Origin: Aulosira sp. FACHB-615
GTDB lineage: Bacteria > Cyanobacteriota > Cyanobacteriia > Cyanobacteriales > Nostocaceae
Reading direction: 5' to 3'
DNA length: 64,000 bases
Assembly: GCF_014698045.1 (NCBI RefSeq)
Contig: NZ_JACJSE010000003.1
Span: forward strand, 1-64,000
Shown here: positions 8,536-16,931 of the stretch, piece by piece
How positions within the stretch are numbered: the stretch's first letter is position 1
Layout of the letters: every line of letters starts with the position of its first letter
Made by a program: the position numbers and the translations under genes
Notes under the pieces: model-generated
What the model was told of the DNA's origin: nothing
What the model saw: the letters and a program-made list of their open reading frames with translations, nothing else
Databases searched by the model: none

Positions 8536-9226
8536 CATAGTGGCTTTGGATGTGCCGGATTTGGAGGGTGCGATCGCTCTAATTGACAAGCTAGAATCAG
8601 TTAGTTTCTGGAAGGTTGGGTTAGAGTTGTTTACCAGCACTGGGCCGAGCATTTTAGAAATTTTAAAATCTCGGCAAAAGCGCATCTTTCTAGATTTAAA
8701 GTTTCATGATATTCCTAATACGGTGGCTGGAGCTTGTCGCAGTGCGGCGCGGTATGGGGTAGATTTGTTGACAATTCATGCAACCGCAGGTAAGGATGCA
8801 CTCAAAGCCGCTACCGAAGCAGCCCAAACAGGCGCAACCCAAGCAGGTGTGCAACCGCCCAAATTAATTGCTATTACGTTGTTGACGAGTATTTCGGCGC
8901 GACAATTAGCGTTTGATTTAAAAATTCCCCTAGAGTTGCCCGAATTTGCCCTAGAAATGGCATTAATGGCGCAAGAGTCAGGGTTAGATGGGGCGGTATG
9001 TTCACCCCAGGAAGTGGCGCAATTGCGCCAAACCTGTGGGGATGAGTTTTTATTCGTTTGTCCGGGTGTGCGTCCAAGTTGGGCTGATAAAGGAGATCAA
9101 AAGCGATCGCTCACCCCTTCCCAAGCCCTGCAAGCTGGTGCAAACTATTTAGTAATTGGTCGTCCCATCACTGCTGCGCCTGATCCTGAGTTAGCCTGGA
9201 AGCGAATTTCTGAGGAATTGAATTAG
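8519..9226 (+). CDS. pyrF: orotidine 5'-phosphate decarboxylase
   Basis: This enzyme performs the last step of de novo UMP synthesis, decarboxylating OMP. The 235-residue length is normal. Landmarks are IIVALDVPDLEGA at the N-terminus, the catalytic FLDLKFHDIPNTV near residue 57 (Asp-x-Lys-xx-Asp), and VCPGVRPSW near residue 180, which binds the phosphate. The start MTNDK is encoded by a heptad repeat and has no clear Shine-Dalgarno sequence. No other pyrimidine gene is nearby. Confidence 0.95.
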   Translation: MTNDKIIVALDVPDLEGAIALIDKLESVSFWKVGLELFTSTGPSILEILKSRQKRIFLDLKFHDIPNTVAGACRSAARYGVDLLTIHATAGKDALKAATEAAQTGATQAGVQPPKLIAITLLTSISARQLAFDLKIPLELPEFALEMALMAQESGLDGAVCSPQEVAQLRQTCGDEFLFVCPGVRPSWADKGDQKRSLTPSQALQAGANYLVIGRPITAAPDPELAWKRISEELN

Positions 9227-9250
9227 AGGCTGGAGGCTAGGGACTAGTAA

Positions 9251-9369
9251 GTAGTGGCGTGGCAAGCCTTAAATGTTGCATTAAAAAATAGATTTTATCT
9301 GTGTTCATCAGCGTTTATCTGCGTTTTTATCCAAATCTAATGCACTACTTTAGCCTTGCCACGCCAGTA
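9251..9369. mobile_element. MITE-like element with about 30-bp imperfect terminal inverted repeats
   Basis: The left end (9251-9283) contains TGGCGTGGCAAG and ends GCATTA. The reverse complement of the right end (9338-9369) contains the same TGGCGTGGCAAG and also ends GCATTA, with a diverged stretch between. The roughly 120-bp element encodes no protein. Its centre carries phrases such as GTTCATCAGCGTTTATCTGC. Confidence 0.6.
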
Positions 9370-9371
9370 GG

Positions 9372-9432
9372 GTGTGTTACGGCTATGCAAGAATTTTGGA
9401 ACTTAAGACAGTGAGAATTAGCCGTAACGCAC
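9372..9432. mobile_element. 61-bp inverted-repeat element, next to the previous one
   Basis: GTGTGTTACGGCTA (9372-9385) and TAGCCGTAACGCAC (9419-9432) are inverted repeats with one mismatch. The TGCGTTACGG terminus is of the kind seen in cyanobacterial mini-elements. It begins two bases after the previous element. The remaining stretch to 9654 shows no credible gene; a 68-codon reverse frame there has no coding features. Confidence 0.55.
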
Positions 9433-9654
9433 TATCTTTTTAGGTGTGTTTGGCGTTGATATAACGCGCATCTTGAAATTTAATACCAAATTGAAGAATG
9501 ATTGCGACAAATGAATTGCCCAAAAGCTTACCAGTAAAGCCTGTCTCAATCCAAAATCTGTCTTGAAAAGTTTGCTCAAGTCGGGGAACCCGCCCACGCA
9601 ACTTTTCGCAAAATCTAAAATCCAAAATGGTATAAGGTTTACTCACACAAAAGT

Positions 9655-10275
9655 ATGAAAAAGTTTTTTCCCTACACCCCTACACCCCTACACCCCTATT
9701 TCCTACTCCCCCTCATCGCTTCTACGTTATGTATAATAATTGCCCATATTTTTGATAACTCTGCATTTTCTCAAGCCGCAGAGATAAATGTAAACTCTGT
9801 TTGCAAAGAAAAAAATCTCGAAACATTAACTACTCAACTGTTGCGCGATTTACCTAGTTATAGTAATCGTGCCAGTCAACGCGCTCGTCGGCGAACAAGA
9901 AGTAATGATTTGTTCAGCTATATGCTGTTAGCGGGTAGACCAGAATTTCAACCTTTACCACTAAATCCTGCTAGTGATGATCTCAATGAGCAGAAAAGTG
10001 CTAACTCAAAAGTTGAGCAGGTATTTTTTACCACCTTAGAACGACAGTATATAGAAAATAAAGCTATTGAATTACAAGAATTTCATTGGTTATTTTTGAC
10101 TAAAAATCAAAGTGGCTGGTATTTGGTAACGATGTTGACACAAACTGGTGCTTCTAGGAATCAACAACCACCAACACCACCGCGTGATAGTAGTAATGGT
10201 ACAGTCGCCCAAGGGATAAAAGCTTGGTTACGAGATTGTCGGGCGGGAAGTCTGCGAGAGACAGGAAGAAACTAA
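9655..10275 (+). CDS. secreted or periplasmic protein of unknown function
   Basis: The 206-residue protein starts with KK, then a hydrophobic segment (about residues 17-37), with a likely cleavage after SAFSQA. The mature part contains an Arg-rich patch (RASQRARRRTRS), an aromatic stretch (FHWLFLTKNQSGWYLVTML) and a Pro/Ser-rich tail ending in two cysteines' worth of short motifs such as WLRDCRAGS. I do not recognise a family. The first residues YTPTPLHPY are encoded by a CCTACACCC repeat, so the true beginning may have been altered by repeat growth. Confidence 0.65.
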   Translation: MKKFFPYTPTPLHPYFLLPLIASTLCIIIAHIFDNSAFSQAAEINVNSVCKEKNLETLTTQLLRDLPSYSNRASQRARRRTRSNDLFSYMLLAGRPEFQPLPLNPASDDLNEQKSANSKVEQVFFTTLERQYIENKAIELQEFHWLFLTKNQSGWYLVTMLTQTGASRNQQPPTPPRDSSNGTVAQGIKAWLRDCRAGSLRETGRN

Positions 10276-10298
10276 GGGCTGATGAGAGGGATGTTTTT

Positions 10299-10330
10299 TG
10301 TTTCGCGCCTTTGCGCCTTTGCGCGAAACA
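10299..10330 (+). terminator. GC-rich hairpin downstream of the secreted protein
   Basis: TGTTTCGCGC (10299-10308) and GCGCGAAACA (10321-10330) form a perfect 10-bp stem with a 12-base loop, 24 bases after the stop. No T tract follows. A second small hairpin follows, GTTGGGT (10394-10400) with ACCCAAC (10415-10421), around a HIP1 site. I see no gene in 10276-10731. Confidence 0.45.
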
Positions 10331-10731
10331 TCGATAGTTAATATCAATTTGAAAAAAGAACGCGACAGCCTACTACTTCCCTCAATATACAAGGTTGGGT
10401 GTAGCGATCGCGTAACCCAACAAAGTATGCGTGAATGTTGGGTTCCGTTTCTCCACCCAATCTCTGTGCGTAAGTCTTGTTACTTTTTCTATCTTAGGGT
10501 AGATGCAAAAATTTTTTGTTTAAAATTGTATTTTTATGTACAGACTTGAGTATAACAATTACTTAAAGACTGTTAACTCATTTTGAGCAGAAGCTTTGAA
10601 TTTACAAGGTTAGTTGCCAAAATAATTATTAGGCACGCACCTAATATCAAGCTAGTTTTGCTACTTGAAGGTAAGTTGCGTGTTCTACCGATAATGAAAA
10701 TCAGGGTACAGATACAAGTAGAGTGTGAGCA

Positions 10732-11535
10732 GTGAAGATAAATTATCTACCTCCCCTATCAATTGCTCAGGTAACGGATATACATCTGTTTGCCTCAGAA
10801 AATCATCAACTGCTGGGAATGCCTACCATTGAGTCTTTTAAGGTAGTTTTGGGGCGATTGCAGGAGTTAAAATCAGAAATTGATTTACTACTGTTGACGG
10901 GAGATTTATCTGGGGATGGAACTTCCGAGTCTTATGAACATCTGCAAAGTTTAGTCAATCAACTACAAATACCTACTTACTGGCTACCAGGAAACCATGA
11001 CTGTGCGATCGCAATGAATGAAATTCTTAACCTGAAAATGATTTCGCGGCGCAAGTCTTTTCAGCGTGGTCATTGGAATTTTATCTTACTAAACTCGGCT
11101 GTACCGGGCTATGTACATGGTCATCTTTCTGCGGATACTCTGAGTTGGTTAGAGTCGGAATTAATCAAACTAGGCGATAAACCCACATTAATAGCGTTAC
11201 ATCATCCGCCTTTTTTGATGAATTCTTTATGGTTAGATAGCAGTAGCCTGCAAAATCCTGAAGAATTTTTTGCAGTGATTGACCGTTACCCACAAGTTAA
11301 ATTAGTTTTATTCGGTCATATTCATCAACAATTCCAACACCAACGCCGCAACGTCGGGTATTTGGGAACTCCCTCAACTTGTATTCAATTTCGTTCTCAT
11401 AGTCCCACTTTTGCCATTGACGAAAAATCACCAGGATTTCGGCTGCTGAAACTATACCCCAGTGGTGTCTGGGAAACATCAATAGAAAGAGTTCCCTATT
11501 TTCACCCACTGGAGTTAGCCGCAACAGGATATTAG
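10732..11535 (+). CDS. class III cyclic-nucleotide phosphodiesterase-like metallophosphoesterase
   Basis: The 267-residue protein has the full set of calcineurin-like metal ligands: QVTDIHLF near residue 14, LLTGDLSGDG near 60, GNHDC near 89, HHPPF near 162 and GHIHQ near 200. The order and spacing match the CpdA/Icc-type class III cAMP phosphodiesterases. Cyclic AMP hydrolysis is therefore the likely role, but other phosphodiesters cannot be excluded. The start is GTG at 10732, a few bases after GTGAGCA; no ATG fits. Confidence 0.85.
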   Translation: MKINYLPPLSIAQVTDIHLFASENHQLLGMPTIESFKVVLGRLQELKSEIDLLLLTGDLSGDGTSESYEHLQSLVNQLQIPTYWLPGNHDCAIAMNEILNLKMISRRKSFQRGHWNFILLNSAVPGYVHGHLSADTLSWLESELIKLGDKPTLIALHHPPFLMNSLWLDSSSLQNPEEFFAVIDRYPQVKLVLFGHIHQQFQHQRRNVGYLGTPSTCIQFRSHSPTFAIDEKSPGFRLLKLYPSGVWETSIERVPYFHPLELAATGY

Positions 11536-11608
11536 ACAAGTTAAAAGTAATATCTTGTCTCCCTTGTCTCCCCTATCTACCTTGTCCCCCTAACTTCCCA
11601 CTCAGCAC

Positions 11609-12199
11609 TCAACACTTAACTTCATCGGCAAAACTCGCCCACCGCACGAAGTAAAATGGCCCAGCGACGGAACCCCAGATATGTTCATCAGTTTCTAAGT
11701 CGCGTCCTCTGTCTAGGCTGATGAATTTTTCGTCGTCAATTTCAAATTCACTGTCTAGGTAAGTTTTTTGACCTTTACGGAACACAATACAGCCTTTTCC
11801 TGGTTCTACATAACCTTTGAAGCTGTTACCTGTCCATTCGACTATCATGTTACAGCCTAGTAATTTTTCTAAGTCATCGGCTGTGAGGCTTTTGAGGCGT
11901 TCTAAGTCACGGGATGCACCGTAAAATTTTTCTTCTTGTTTAACAGTGTAGTTTTCGATGTGGATGCGATCGCCTACGTTCAACAACTTTAACACCCGCA
12001 AGCGATAAGGGTCATTCAACAGATAGTCATAAGCTTGTTCTACAAAAAAACTGACCCCTGATAACAAGTCCAATGGTAAGGGACGCATACACACGCGGAT
12101 ATGTGCATAAAATGGCGGATTTTCAAAAGCCTGGGCTTGGTTGCTAAAATCAGCCGCCATCCATTTCGCTAAGGTTGCAATATCTGTAGAGCTTGTCAT
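11609..12199 (-). CDS. cpcT: phycobilin lyase, CpcT/CpeT family
   Basis: The 196-residue protein matches T-type chromophore lyases, which attach phycocyanobilin to the Cys-155 site of phycocyanin and phycoerythrocyanin beta subunits. Visible family landmarks are LAKWMAADFSNQAQA at the N-terminus, MRPLPLDLLSGVSFFVEQAY near residue 38, NDPYRLRVL and FKGYVEPGKGC. The protein is soluble and should act in the cytoplasm during phycobilisome assembly. No phycocyanin structural genes lie in the window. The ATG at 12199 gives the standard family length. Confidence 0.9.
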   Translation of the reverse strand: MTSSTDIATLAKWMAADFSNQAQAFENPPFYAHIRVCMRPLPLDLLSGVSFFVEQAYDYLLNDPYRLRVLKLLNVGDRIHIENYTVKQEEKFYGASRDLERLKSLTADDLEKLLGCNMIVEWTGNSFKGYVEPGKGCIVFRKGQKTYLDSEFEIDDEKFISLDRGRDLETDEHIWGSVAGPFYFVRWASFADEVKC

Positions 12200-12301
12200 T
12201 TATAGATTATCTTTGGTTGCTTAAAAATCTCTTTGAGTATTTTAATGAAGTATGAAGTGTGAAGTCTGAAGTCTGAAATTTTGTAAAGAGAAATTCCTAT
12301 T

Positions 12302-13090
12302 TTATAGGGACTCCTCTTTTTGCCTCAACTTCGCCGCCGTTCGCAAAATTTGCCCCGCTAATACTGCTGCGCCAAAACCATTATCAATATTCACTACACC
12401 AACACCAGCAGCACAAGAGTTTAGCATCGTCAGCAAAGGTGCTAAACCGCCAAAACTGGCACCATAGCCAATACTAGTAGGTACAGCAATCACAGGACAA
12501 TTGGCTAAACCTGCTACCACACTAGGTAAAGCCCCTTCCATCCCCGCAACAACAATTAATACTGATGCCGACTCAATCAAATGACGGTTACTCAGCAAGC
12601 GGTGAATACCTGCAACTCCCACATCCCAAAGACGCTGGACGCGAAACCCAGACAGTTCTGCTGTGATGGCTGCTTCTTCCGCCACAGGTAAGTCCGCAGT
12701 TCCAGCCGAAAGAATACCAATTTCCCCCGGAAACTGAGGTTCAATAATTTCGGGAGTAATGGCGCAAATTCTGGCTAACTCGAAATATTGCAAACCCCGG
12801 ACTTTTGATTGCAGCATTGCATAAACCGATGGTTCAATGCGAGTCGCCATCACCACTGGGTTACGTTGGCGCATCACTTCAATAATGCGAATAATTTGTT
12901 CAGGAGTTTTACCAGGCCCCCAAATCACTTCCGGGAAACCGGTTCTGAGGGCGCGATGGTTATCGATTTTGGCAAACTCACCTACAGGTTCATAGGCTAA
13001 GTTTTTCAGAGAATTGAAGGCTATATCTGGGGTAACTTTACCATTTGCGACTTCTTCTAGGAGCGATCGCAAATTCTGATCATTTGTCAT
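12302..13090 (-). CDS. larB: nickel pincer cofactor biosynthesis protein LarB
   Basis: The 262-residue protein has a C-terminal PurE-like domain with ILSAGTADLPVAEEA near residue 128, GVAGIHRLL and GMEGALPSVVAGL. LarB carboxylates and hydrolyses nicotinic acid adenine dinucleotide to begin synthesis of the nickel pincer cofactor of lactate racemase. The N-terminus (LRSLLEEVANGKVTPDIA) is also typical. No larA, larC or larE is nearby, so the pathway would need genes elsewhere. The start codon lies in a heptad repeat and encodes MTNDQ. Confidence 0.9.
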   Translation of the reverse strand: MTNDQNLRSLLEEVANGKVTPDIAFNSLKNLAYEPVGEFAKIDNHRALRTGFPEVIWGPGKTPEQIIRIIEVMRQRNPVVMATRIEPSVYAMLQSKVRGLQYFELARICAITPEIIEPQFPGEIGILSAGTADLPVAEEAAITAELSGFRVQRLWDVGVAGIHRLLSNRHLIESASVLIVVAGMEGALPSVVAGLANCPVIAVPTSIGYGASFGGLAPLLTMLNSCAAGVGVVNIDNGFGAAVLAGQILRTAAKLRQKEESL

Positions 13091-13128
13091 TTGTCATTGG
13101 TCATTTGTCCATAGTCCATAGTACATAG
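13080..13128 (-). repeat. seven-unit heptad repeat over the larB start
   Basis: On the plus strand, units of TCATTTG and TCATTGG (13080-13107) are followed by TCCATAG, TCCATAG and TACATAG (13108-13128). The larB ATG (13088-13090) lies in the second unit. The array reaches to within 26 bases of the stop codon of the upstream peptide-binding gene. Confidence 0.85.
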
Positions 13129-13153
13129 TCACGACGCTCATTTTCTGCTTTAA

Positions 13154-14938
13154 CTATTTTGTAATTTTGATTTCGTAAATGTTCCAGAATGCACCACTCA
13201 AGGCAGAATAATTAATCCCTTCAAAGCGATTGCGTACTGCTGTCATCGCTAAGGGGTTGACTAAATAAATAAAAGGCAAATTTTCCTGAGTAATTTGTTG
13301 AGTTTTGGCATAAATTTGTTTAACTTTTGCCTCATCAAATTCTTGGGCTGCTTGGATGTAAAGTTTGCCAATTTCGATTTCCCAAGGGGAAGCCTCCCAG
13401 CCTTCAATGGGTTTTTGTCCTGGCTGGGGTTTTTGGTTAAACATGTGCAACCCACCTTCAGGAGACCAAACATTAGACCCATCATTTGGCTCTAAACCGC
13501 CTGTTAAACCGAGTAAAGAAGCTTCCCAGTCGAGGGTATTAGAGAGTTTATCTGTATAAGTATTCCAGGCGATCGGGGTAAAATCAACCTGCATCCCGAT
13601 TTTAGCCAAATCTCGTTTAATCTGCGCCCCAATGGCTTCCCGGATTTTATTCCCAGAATTTGTCAGCAAAGTGAAGCGAACCCGATTACCCTCAGCATCT
13701 AATAATTGACCTTGTTCATTATATTTAAATCCAGCTTTGATCAATAATTGCTTTGATTGTTCGGGATTATAATTGTAAGTTTTTAAACCTTCTTCCGGCG
13801 AAAGATAATAAGGACTCTGGACTGTCACTGGGGAGTTTTGTGGTTTTCCCAATCCACGAAAAGTATTATTAATCATTGTTTGGCGGTCAATCGCATAAGC
13901 AACCGCCTGCCGAAATTCCACTGTATTAAACCAACGTGATTTGATGGGGTCTACCAGTGGCTTGCCATTTCTTTTACCTTTATTTAAATTAAACAGAACA
14001 AAGTTAGTACCAGTTCCAGGTTCATTACCATAAACCGTGAAATTTCCTTGTTTTTCTTGCACTTTTAACAAAGAAAAGTAATCAGGTGAAATACCTATGG
14101 TATCTAAGCCGCCAGAGCGAAACTGCAACAAAGCTGTGTCTGTATTTTCGACAATTTGCCAAACTAAACGTTCAATATAAGGCTGGGATTTTCCTTCAGC
14201 ATCTTTACGCCAATAATAAGGATTGCGCCGAAATACAACACGCTGGCTAGTATCATATCGCTCTAACTTGAAAGGGCCATTAACAATAATTTCTTCTGGT
14301 GGAGTATCTACACCCCACTTAGACAAAAATATCGGTTTTCCTTCACTATCTTTTTCCTGGACATACTTTTGCAAAGCGTGGGCAGGTAATATGGGAGTGC
14401 CTGTATTTAATAAAAACGGTCTAAATGGTTCTGGTAAAGCAAATTCTATCCGCCGTTCATCTATTTTACTGACAGTAGGCAACTTGCGACTCACGCCAAT
14501 CCTAAAAGAATCTCTCACATCTGTGGGAATTGCCTCATTAAAATAAATATTGTTATATGTGAATACAACATCATCCACTGTAAGTGGTTGACCATCCGAC
14601 CATTTTAAATCTTGACGCAGAGTAAAAATAAACTTCAATTTATCTTCAGAAATTTGCCAAGATTCTGCTAATTTCGGCTCAACTTTTCCCGTAATAGGAT
14701 TTTGATCAACCAAGCCTTCATAAGTCAAGCCAAAAATATTGGGAAATTCTTGACTCAAAGGAAAATTAAATGTTTTGGGATCACTCAGAATACTACTTAC
14801 TACTTGTGGTATCTGTGCCGCCGAACTTTTAAAGTTACTAGGGTTACAAGCTGCAAGGGTTATTGCTGTAAATGCAGATAAAATTATCAGTATCCAAGAA
14901 CGTTTAATGCTAGACAAGTTATGATTAAAGATTTGCAT
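13154..14938 (-). CDS. oligopeptide ABC transporter substrate-binding lipoprotein
   Basis: The 594-residue protein belongs to the SBP family 5 (OppA/DppA). An N-terminal signal with lipobox ITLAAC is followed by typical landmarks: DPKTFNFPLSQ, GLVDQNPITGKVEPKLAESW near residue 90, KWSDGQPLTVDDVVFTYN and RQAVAYAIDRQTMINN. It should be lipid-anchored in the periplasm and deliver peptides or other solutes to a permease. No permease or ATPase genes are adjacent, so it depends on partners elsewhere. The ATG at 14938 is preferred over a TTG five codons upstream. Confidence 0.9.
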   Translation of the reverse strand: MQIFNHNLSSIKRSWILIILSAFTAITLAACNPSNFKSSAAQIPQVVSSILSDPKTFNFPLSQEFPNIFGLTYEGLVDQNPITGKVEPKLAESWQISEDKLKFIFTLRQDLKWSDGQPLTVDDVVFTYNNIYFNEAIPTDVRDSFRIGVSRKLPTVSKIDERRIEFALPEPFRPFLLNTGTPILPAHALQKYVQEKDSEGKPIFLSKWGVDTPPEEIIVNGPFKLERYDTSQRVVFRRNPYYWRKDAEGKSQPYIERLVWQIVENTDTALLQFRSGGLDTIGISPDYFSLLKVQEKQGNFTVYGNEPGTGTNFVLFNLNKGKRNGKPLVDPIKSRWFNTVEFRQAVAYAIDRQTMINNTFRGLGKPQNSPVTVQSPYYLSPEEGLKTYNYNPEQSKQLLIKAGFKYNEQGQLLDAEGNRVRFTLLTNSGNKIREAIGAQIKRDLAKIGMQVDFTPIAWNTYTDKLSNTLDWEASLLGLTGGLEPNDGSNVWSPEGGLHMFNQKPQPGQKPIEGWEASPWEIEIGKLYIQAAQEFDEAKVKQIYAKTQQITQENLPFIYLVNPLAMTAVRNRFEGINYSALSGAFWNIYEIKITK

Positions 14939-15024
14939 AGTTTTGAGATGCAAGAAGATTTACTGTTGCACTGAATAATATCTGGTTTACTTCTAGAATC
15001 GCCATAGTCAGATAGTAGATTAAG

Positions 15025-15510
15025 TTAATCAGTAGCGATGAGTAAGACTACAGCATAAGCACAAATACCTTCTTCTCGTCCTACTGGGCCGAGTTTTTCA
15101 TTGGTGGTAGCTTTGATGCCAATTTGATTGGGTTGCAGTTCTAAAACAGTGGCAAGTTTACTCCGCATTGTCTCGATATGCGGTTTTAATTTTGGGCGTT
15201 CAGCAACCACTACTGAGTCAATGTTACCTATCTGCCAACCTTGGTCTTTAATGAGCTGATGTACTTGAGTTAAAAGTATCAAACTATCTGCCCCTGCCCA
15301 TTGGGGATCAGTGGGGGGAAAGTAATGGCCAATATCACCCAAGGATAAAGCCCCTAACATAGCATCCATAATGGCGTGTGTTAACACATCCGCGTCACTA
15401 TGTCCGAGTAAACCGAGTTCGTGGGGAATTTGAATGCCACCTAAAATTAAAGCGCGATCGCTCACCAATCTGTGAATATCGTAGCCGTTACCAATTCTGA
15501 TATTTGTCAT
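15025..15510 (-). CDS. ispF: 2-C-methyl-D-erythritol 2,4-cyclodiphosphate synthase
   Basis: This enzyme converts CDP-ME 2-phosphate to the cyclic diphosphate in the MEP isoprenoid pathway. The 161 residues show the metal-binding GYDIHRL at the start, LLGHSDADVLTHAIMDA near residue 33, DIGHYFP near 58 and KATTNEKLGPVGREEGI near 135, all conserved. It lies 24 bases downstream of trmD, and the two likely share a transcript. The MTN start and the gap are formed by heptads at 15506-15540. Confidence 0.96.
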   Translation of the reverse strand: MTNIRIGNGYDIHRLVSDRALILGGIQIPHELGLLGHSDADVLTHAIMDAMLGALSLGDIGHYFPPTDPQWAGADSLILLTQVHQLIKDQGWQIGNIDSVVVAERPKLKPHIETMRSKLATVLELQPNQIGIKATTNEKLGPVGREEGICAYAVVLLIATD

Positions 15511-15540
15511 TTGTCATTTGTCCTTGGTCAATCGTCAACA
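15506..15540 (-). repeat. heptad repeat bridging trmD stop and ispF start
   Basis: Five units are read on the plus strand as GTCATTT, GTCATTT, GTCCTTG, GTCAATC and GTCAACA. They include both the ispF start codon (15508-15510) and the trmD stop codon (15535-15537). Confidence 0.8.
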
Positions 15541-16290
15541 ATTATTCTCCCCTGCTCCCTGCTCCCGGTCGCCGAGCGGAGCCGAGGTGCTGCTCCCCTG
15601 CTGCTTCTCCTCTTGCCATTTTTCCAGTAAATCGGGACGACGATCGCCAGTGCGTTTAATTTGTTGTTCATAACGCCAACGAGCGATCGCCGCATGATTC
15701 CCAGAAAGTAAGACATCTGGCACTTTCCAGCCGCGAAAATTCGCCGGACGAGTATACTGGGGATAATCTAGCAATCCTTCTTCAAAACTTTCAGATTTCA
15801 GCGACTCTACCTTACCCACAGTTCCCGGTAATAAGCGCACCACCCCATTAATTAGCGCCATTGCCGGAATTTCGCCCCCTGTGAGAATAAAATCTCCTAA
15901 AGACACTTCCCGCGTCACTAAATTCTGTACTCGCTCATCTACCCCTTCATAATGACCACAGATGACAATCAACTGGTCATAATTCGTCGCCAACTCCCGC
16001 AACAGAGGTTGGTCGATGGTTTGACCTTGGGGACTCATCAAAATTATTTCTCGGCGAGGTAAACAGGGTAGGGACTCCACCGCACCAAAAATTGGTTCTG
16101 GCTTCATTAACATTCCCACCCCACCCCCGTAGGGTTCATCATCTACCTTGCGGTGTTTGTCATTGGTAAAGTCTCTGGGATTGACTAAATTAACTTGGGC
16201 AATTTGTTTGGCTAAAGCTTTACCCAACAGCCCAGAACTGAGAACTGAGGTAAAACAATCAGGAAAAAGTGTAACTATATCAAAGCGCAC
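15535..16290 (-). CDS. trmD: tRNA (guanine-N1-)-methyltransferase
   Basis: The enzyme methylates G37 of tRNAs to prevent frameshifting. The 251-residue protein has the SPOUT knot elements VICGHYEGVDERV near residue 112, GDFILTGGEIPAM near 133, DYPQYTRP near 175 and VLLSGNHAAIARWR near 190. The start is GTG at 16290. The last 25 residues (QQGSSTSAPLGDREQGAGEN) are not conserved; they come from a GAGCGGAGCCGAGG-type dispersed repeat read through before the stop codon. Confidence 0.95.
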   Translation of the reverse strand: MRFDIVTLFPDCFTSVLSSGLLGKALAKQIAQVNLVNPRDFTNDKHRKVDDEPYGGGVGMLMKPEPIFGAVESLPCLPRREIILMSPQGQTIDQPLLRELATNYDQLIVICGHYEGVDERVQNLVTREVSLGDFILTGGEIPAMALINGVVRLLPGTVGKVESLKSESFEEGLLDYPQYTRPANFRGWKVPDVLLSGNHAAIARWRYEQQIKRTGDRRPDLLEKWQEEKQQGSSTSAPLGDREQGAGENNC

Positions 16291-16814
16291 AGTAATTCGT
16301 ATTCAAGAACACTAATCTTAAAGTTGAATGTCTAGTAAACACAACAAGCAAATGTAGGTTACAACTACAGATAAGCTTAATCAATAGTATCTAAAAGTAC
16401 TAGAACTATTGATTTTTAGTGGCAACCAAAGTTTTTCTAATTACTTAATTTATGTTTAAATATTGTCACAACTACATTTAAATTAATAATCTGACCAAAG
16501 TTAACAACTTCCAGGATTTATCGAGCCAGACCGCAAAACAGCGTGTTCAGACCTGCTCACACCCAATCCCAGAAAGGAAACTGAGTTCCCCAATTCTCCC
16601 CGGAACCCTAGCTCCTAAACAATATTCTGCCAGTCTGGAACTGTGGACAGGGAAACAACAAGGCGCTGGCTTTGAAGAAAGGCAAGAGACACATAAAAAA
16701 TTACAACTTTATGTGCCTCAAGCAAGAAGCCAAGTTGGCAGAAATTGCCCCTTGCAACTTCCAAAAAGTGTCCTCTTAAGAAAGCAAAATGGATACTGAA
16801 CCTTGTTAAATTCA
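16291..16814. other. long upstream region of the cyanophycinase gene
   Basis: No gene is convincing here. The first 250 bases are AT-rich. At 16686-16719 a hairpin with core CACATAAA (16690-16697) and TTTATGTG (16708-16715) extends to flanking GAG/CTC. A GTA-N9-TAC sequence near 16354 resembles an NtcA site but has one base too many in the spacer. Confidence 0.4.
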
Positions 16815-16904
16815 CACGCCATTCGCTACAAGCCGGGAAACCCGTCCCAATTAATGGTTCACGCCATTTGCTATCAGCCGGGAACCCCGTCCAACGCAAT
16901 GGTT
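16815..16904. repeat. tandem pair of 45-bp repeats upstream of cphB
   Basis: Unit 1 (16815-16859) and unit 2 (16860-16904) are adjacent, both 45 bp and mostly identical. Both contain CAGCCGGGAA or AAGCCGGGAA and end in AATGGTT. Each unit also has a small CCGGGAA...CCCGT inverted repeat. The array ends 27 bases before the cyanophycinase start codon, within the expected mRNA leader. Confidence 0.85.
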
Positions 16905-16931
16905 CCTGAAGTTGTTGACAGGAGAGACAAA

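Noticed and set aside
8230..8685. Minus-strand frame encoding long HFPHFPHSPH repeats
   Set aside because: It is only the 9-bp minisatellite read in a frame without stops; it overlaps tyrS and pyrF and has no start signal or conserved flank.
9440..9646. 68-codon minus-strand frame
   Set aside because: Residue pattern shows no domain, no ribosome-binding site, and the region is flanked by mobile-element debris.
10298..10549. 83-codon plus-strand frame after the secreted-protein gene
   Set aside because: Starts inside a hairpin and contains a second repeat hairpin; composition does not resemble a protein.
16354..16368. NtcA-like box upstream of cyanophycinase
   Set aside because: GTA and TAC are nine bases apart rather than eight, and no -10 box is correctly placed.
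16615..16899. 94-codon minus-strand frame with repeated TGFPA
   Set aside because: The repetition is the 45-bp tandem repeat translated; no family or start signal.
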